Below are positions 32,847 through 33,368 of a DNA stretch of 33,368 nt, in pieces; the first letter of the stretch is position 1, and each line of letters opens with the position of its first letter. Position numbers and translations under genes: made by a program. The DNA is taken from assembly GCA_045592225.1 (NCBI GenBank), contig JAZNUH010000069.1, positions 1-33,368 of the forward strand. Direction: 5' to 3'. The notes under the pieces were generated by a model that was not told the origin of the DNA, ran no database searches, and saw nothing but the letters and a program-made list of their open reading frames with translations. Source of the DNA: JAZNUH01 sp045592225. Its GTDB lineage: Bacteria > Bacillota > Clostridia > UMGS1883 > UMGS1540.

Positions 32847-33368
32847 TTATTTGCCTTCAACAAGTCTCTGTGTATCCAGAGCAATCATAAGCTCTTCGTT
32901 TGTGGGGATAACCAGGGTCTTAACAGTAGCATCGGGAGCACTTACATCAATGTCTACACCGCGCTGTTTGTTCTTTTCTTCATCAATCTTAAGACCGAAG
33001 AAGGAGAGTTCTTTACAGAGCAGACTTCTCATAGCAACATTGTTTTCACCGATACCTGCAGTGAATACGATAGCATCAACACCGTTCATAGCGGCAATAT
33101 ACTGACCGATGAACTTTTTAACGCTGTAGTTAAACATATCAAGAGCCAAAGCAGCCTTTTCGTCCTTGTCAGCCGCAGCTTCCAGATCACGGAAGTCGCT
33201 GCTCATTTCGGAAACGCCGAGAACGCCGGACTTTTTGTTCAGTACATCATTAGCTTCCTTGAAGGAAAGACCCTCTTTTTCCTGAATAAATGTAACGATA
33301 GCGGGGTCAATGTCACCGCAACGTGTTCCCATTACAAGACCTGCAAGGGGAGTGAAGCCCATGGATGT
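32847..33368 (-). CDS. ackA: Acetate kinase, C-terminal part (cut by the window edge)
   Basis: Acetate kinase converts acetyl phosphate and ADP to acetate and ATP, the usual energy-yielding end of fermentation in anaerobes. About 173 of roughly 400 residues are present. Family signatures are TSMGFTPLAGLVMGTRCGDIDP at the cut edge, FTAGIGENN and IPTNEELMIALDTQRLV at the end. The frame continues past 33362 to the last base of the window (codons for Thr-Ser), so the true start lies outside. A pta gene would be expected upstream but cannot be seen. Confidence 0.97.
   Translation of the reverse strand, partial: TSMGFTPLAGLVMGTRCGDIDPAIVTFIQEKEGLSFKEANDVLNKKSGVLGVSEMSSDFRDLEAAADKDEKAALALDMFNYSVKKFIGQYIAAMNGVDAIVFTAGIGENNVAMRSLLCKELSFFGLKIDEEKNKQRGVDIDVSAPDATVKTLVIPTNEELMIALDTQRLVEGK

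Noticed and set aside
1..33368. CRISPR arrays, insertion sequences, phage genes, tRNA or rRNA genes
   Set aside because: I saw no regularly spaced repeats, transposase or integrase motifs, or cloverleaf-forming sequences on reading both strands. A tRNAscan or ISfinder search would be decisive.

Overview
The window reads as chromosomal DNA of a low-to-moderate GC, Gram-positive anaerobe of the class Clostridia, most likely an uncultured gut, rumen or digester lineage. The reasons are strong GGAGG-type ribosome binding sites, near-perfect sigma-A promoters (TTGACA-17-TATAAT type), a T-box leader, SLH-domain surface proteins, a DUF4364 gene, an exonuclease-dead DNA polymerase I followed by coaE and a small lytic transglycosylase, a lon-engB pair and acetate kinase. 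The lineage is inferred; no 16S or tRNA gene lies here. I saw no CRISPR array, insertion sequence, prophage gene or attachment site.

Layout. (1) 1-9750, plus strand: a sugar-type ABC substrate-binding lipoprotein, then two paralogous secreted, SLH-anchored glycoside-hydrolase-like proteins (858 and 1205 aa), with a DUF4364 gene and a RodA/FtsW-type glycosyltransferase between them. (2) 9747-13376, minus strand: a T-box riboswitch transcription unit with an unusual fusion gene (xylose-isomerase-like TIM barrel joined to an acyl-CoA ligase), followed 4 bp later by a biotin ligase. The probable T-box specifier codon is CUC (Leu). (3) 13399-14406, minus: a membrane-anchored PP2C-like phosphatase, divergent from polA. 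(4) 14582-18215, plus: polA-coaE-lytic transglycosylase. (5) 18185-23039, minus: lon-engB-ABC-F, packed end to end; the last gene overlaps the transglycosylase 3' end. (6) 23170-23991, minus: an 18-cysteine protein of unknown function. (7) 24134-31501, plus: a 2455-aa cyclic beta-1,2-glucan synthase-like enzyme. (8) 31615-32802, plus: an MBL-fold hydrolase. (9) 32847-33368, minus: the C-terminal part of acetate kinase, cut by the window edge.

How the genes fit together. Region 1 looks like glycan capture at the cell surface: an SLH-held hydrolase pair beside an oligosaccharide-binding lipoprotein. The glucan synthase adds a second carbohydrate theme. Regions 3-5 are mainly housekeeping. The best candidate for something undescribed is region 2: a transcription unit apparently controlled by uncharged tRNA, encoding a bifunctional isomerase-like/acyl-CoA ligase polypeptide plus biotin ligase. 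A possible role is activation of a branched-chain acid to serve leucine supply, but that is a hypothesis.

The only stretch longer than 300 bases without a protein gene is about 13039-13398. It holds the T-box leader, its terminator and its promoter.
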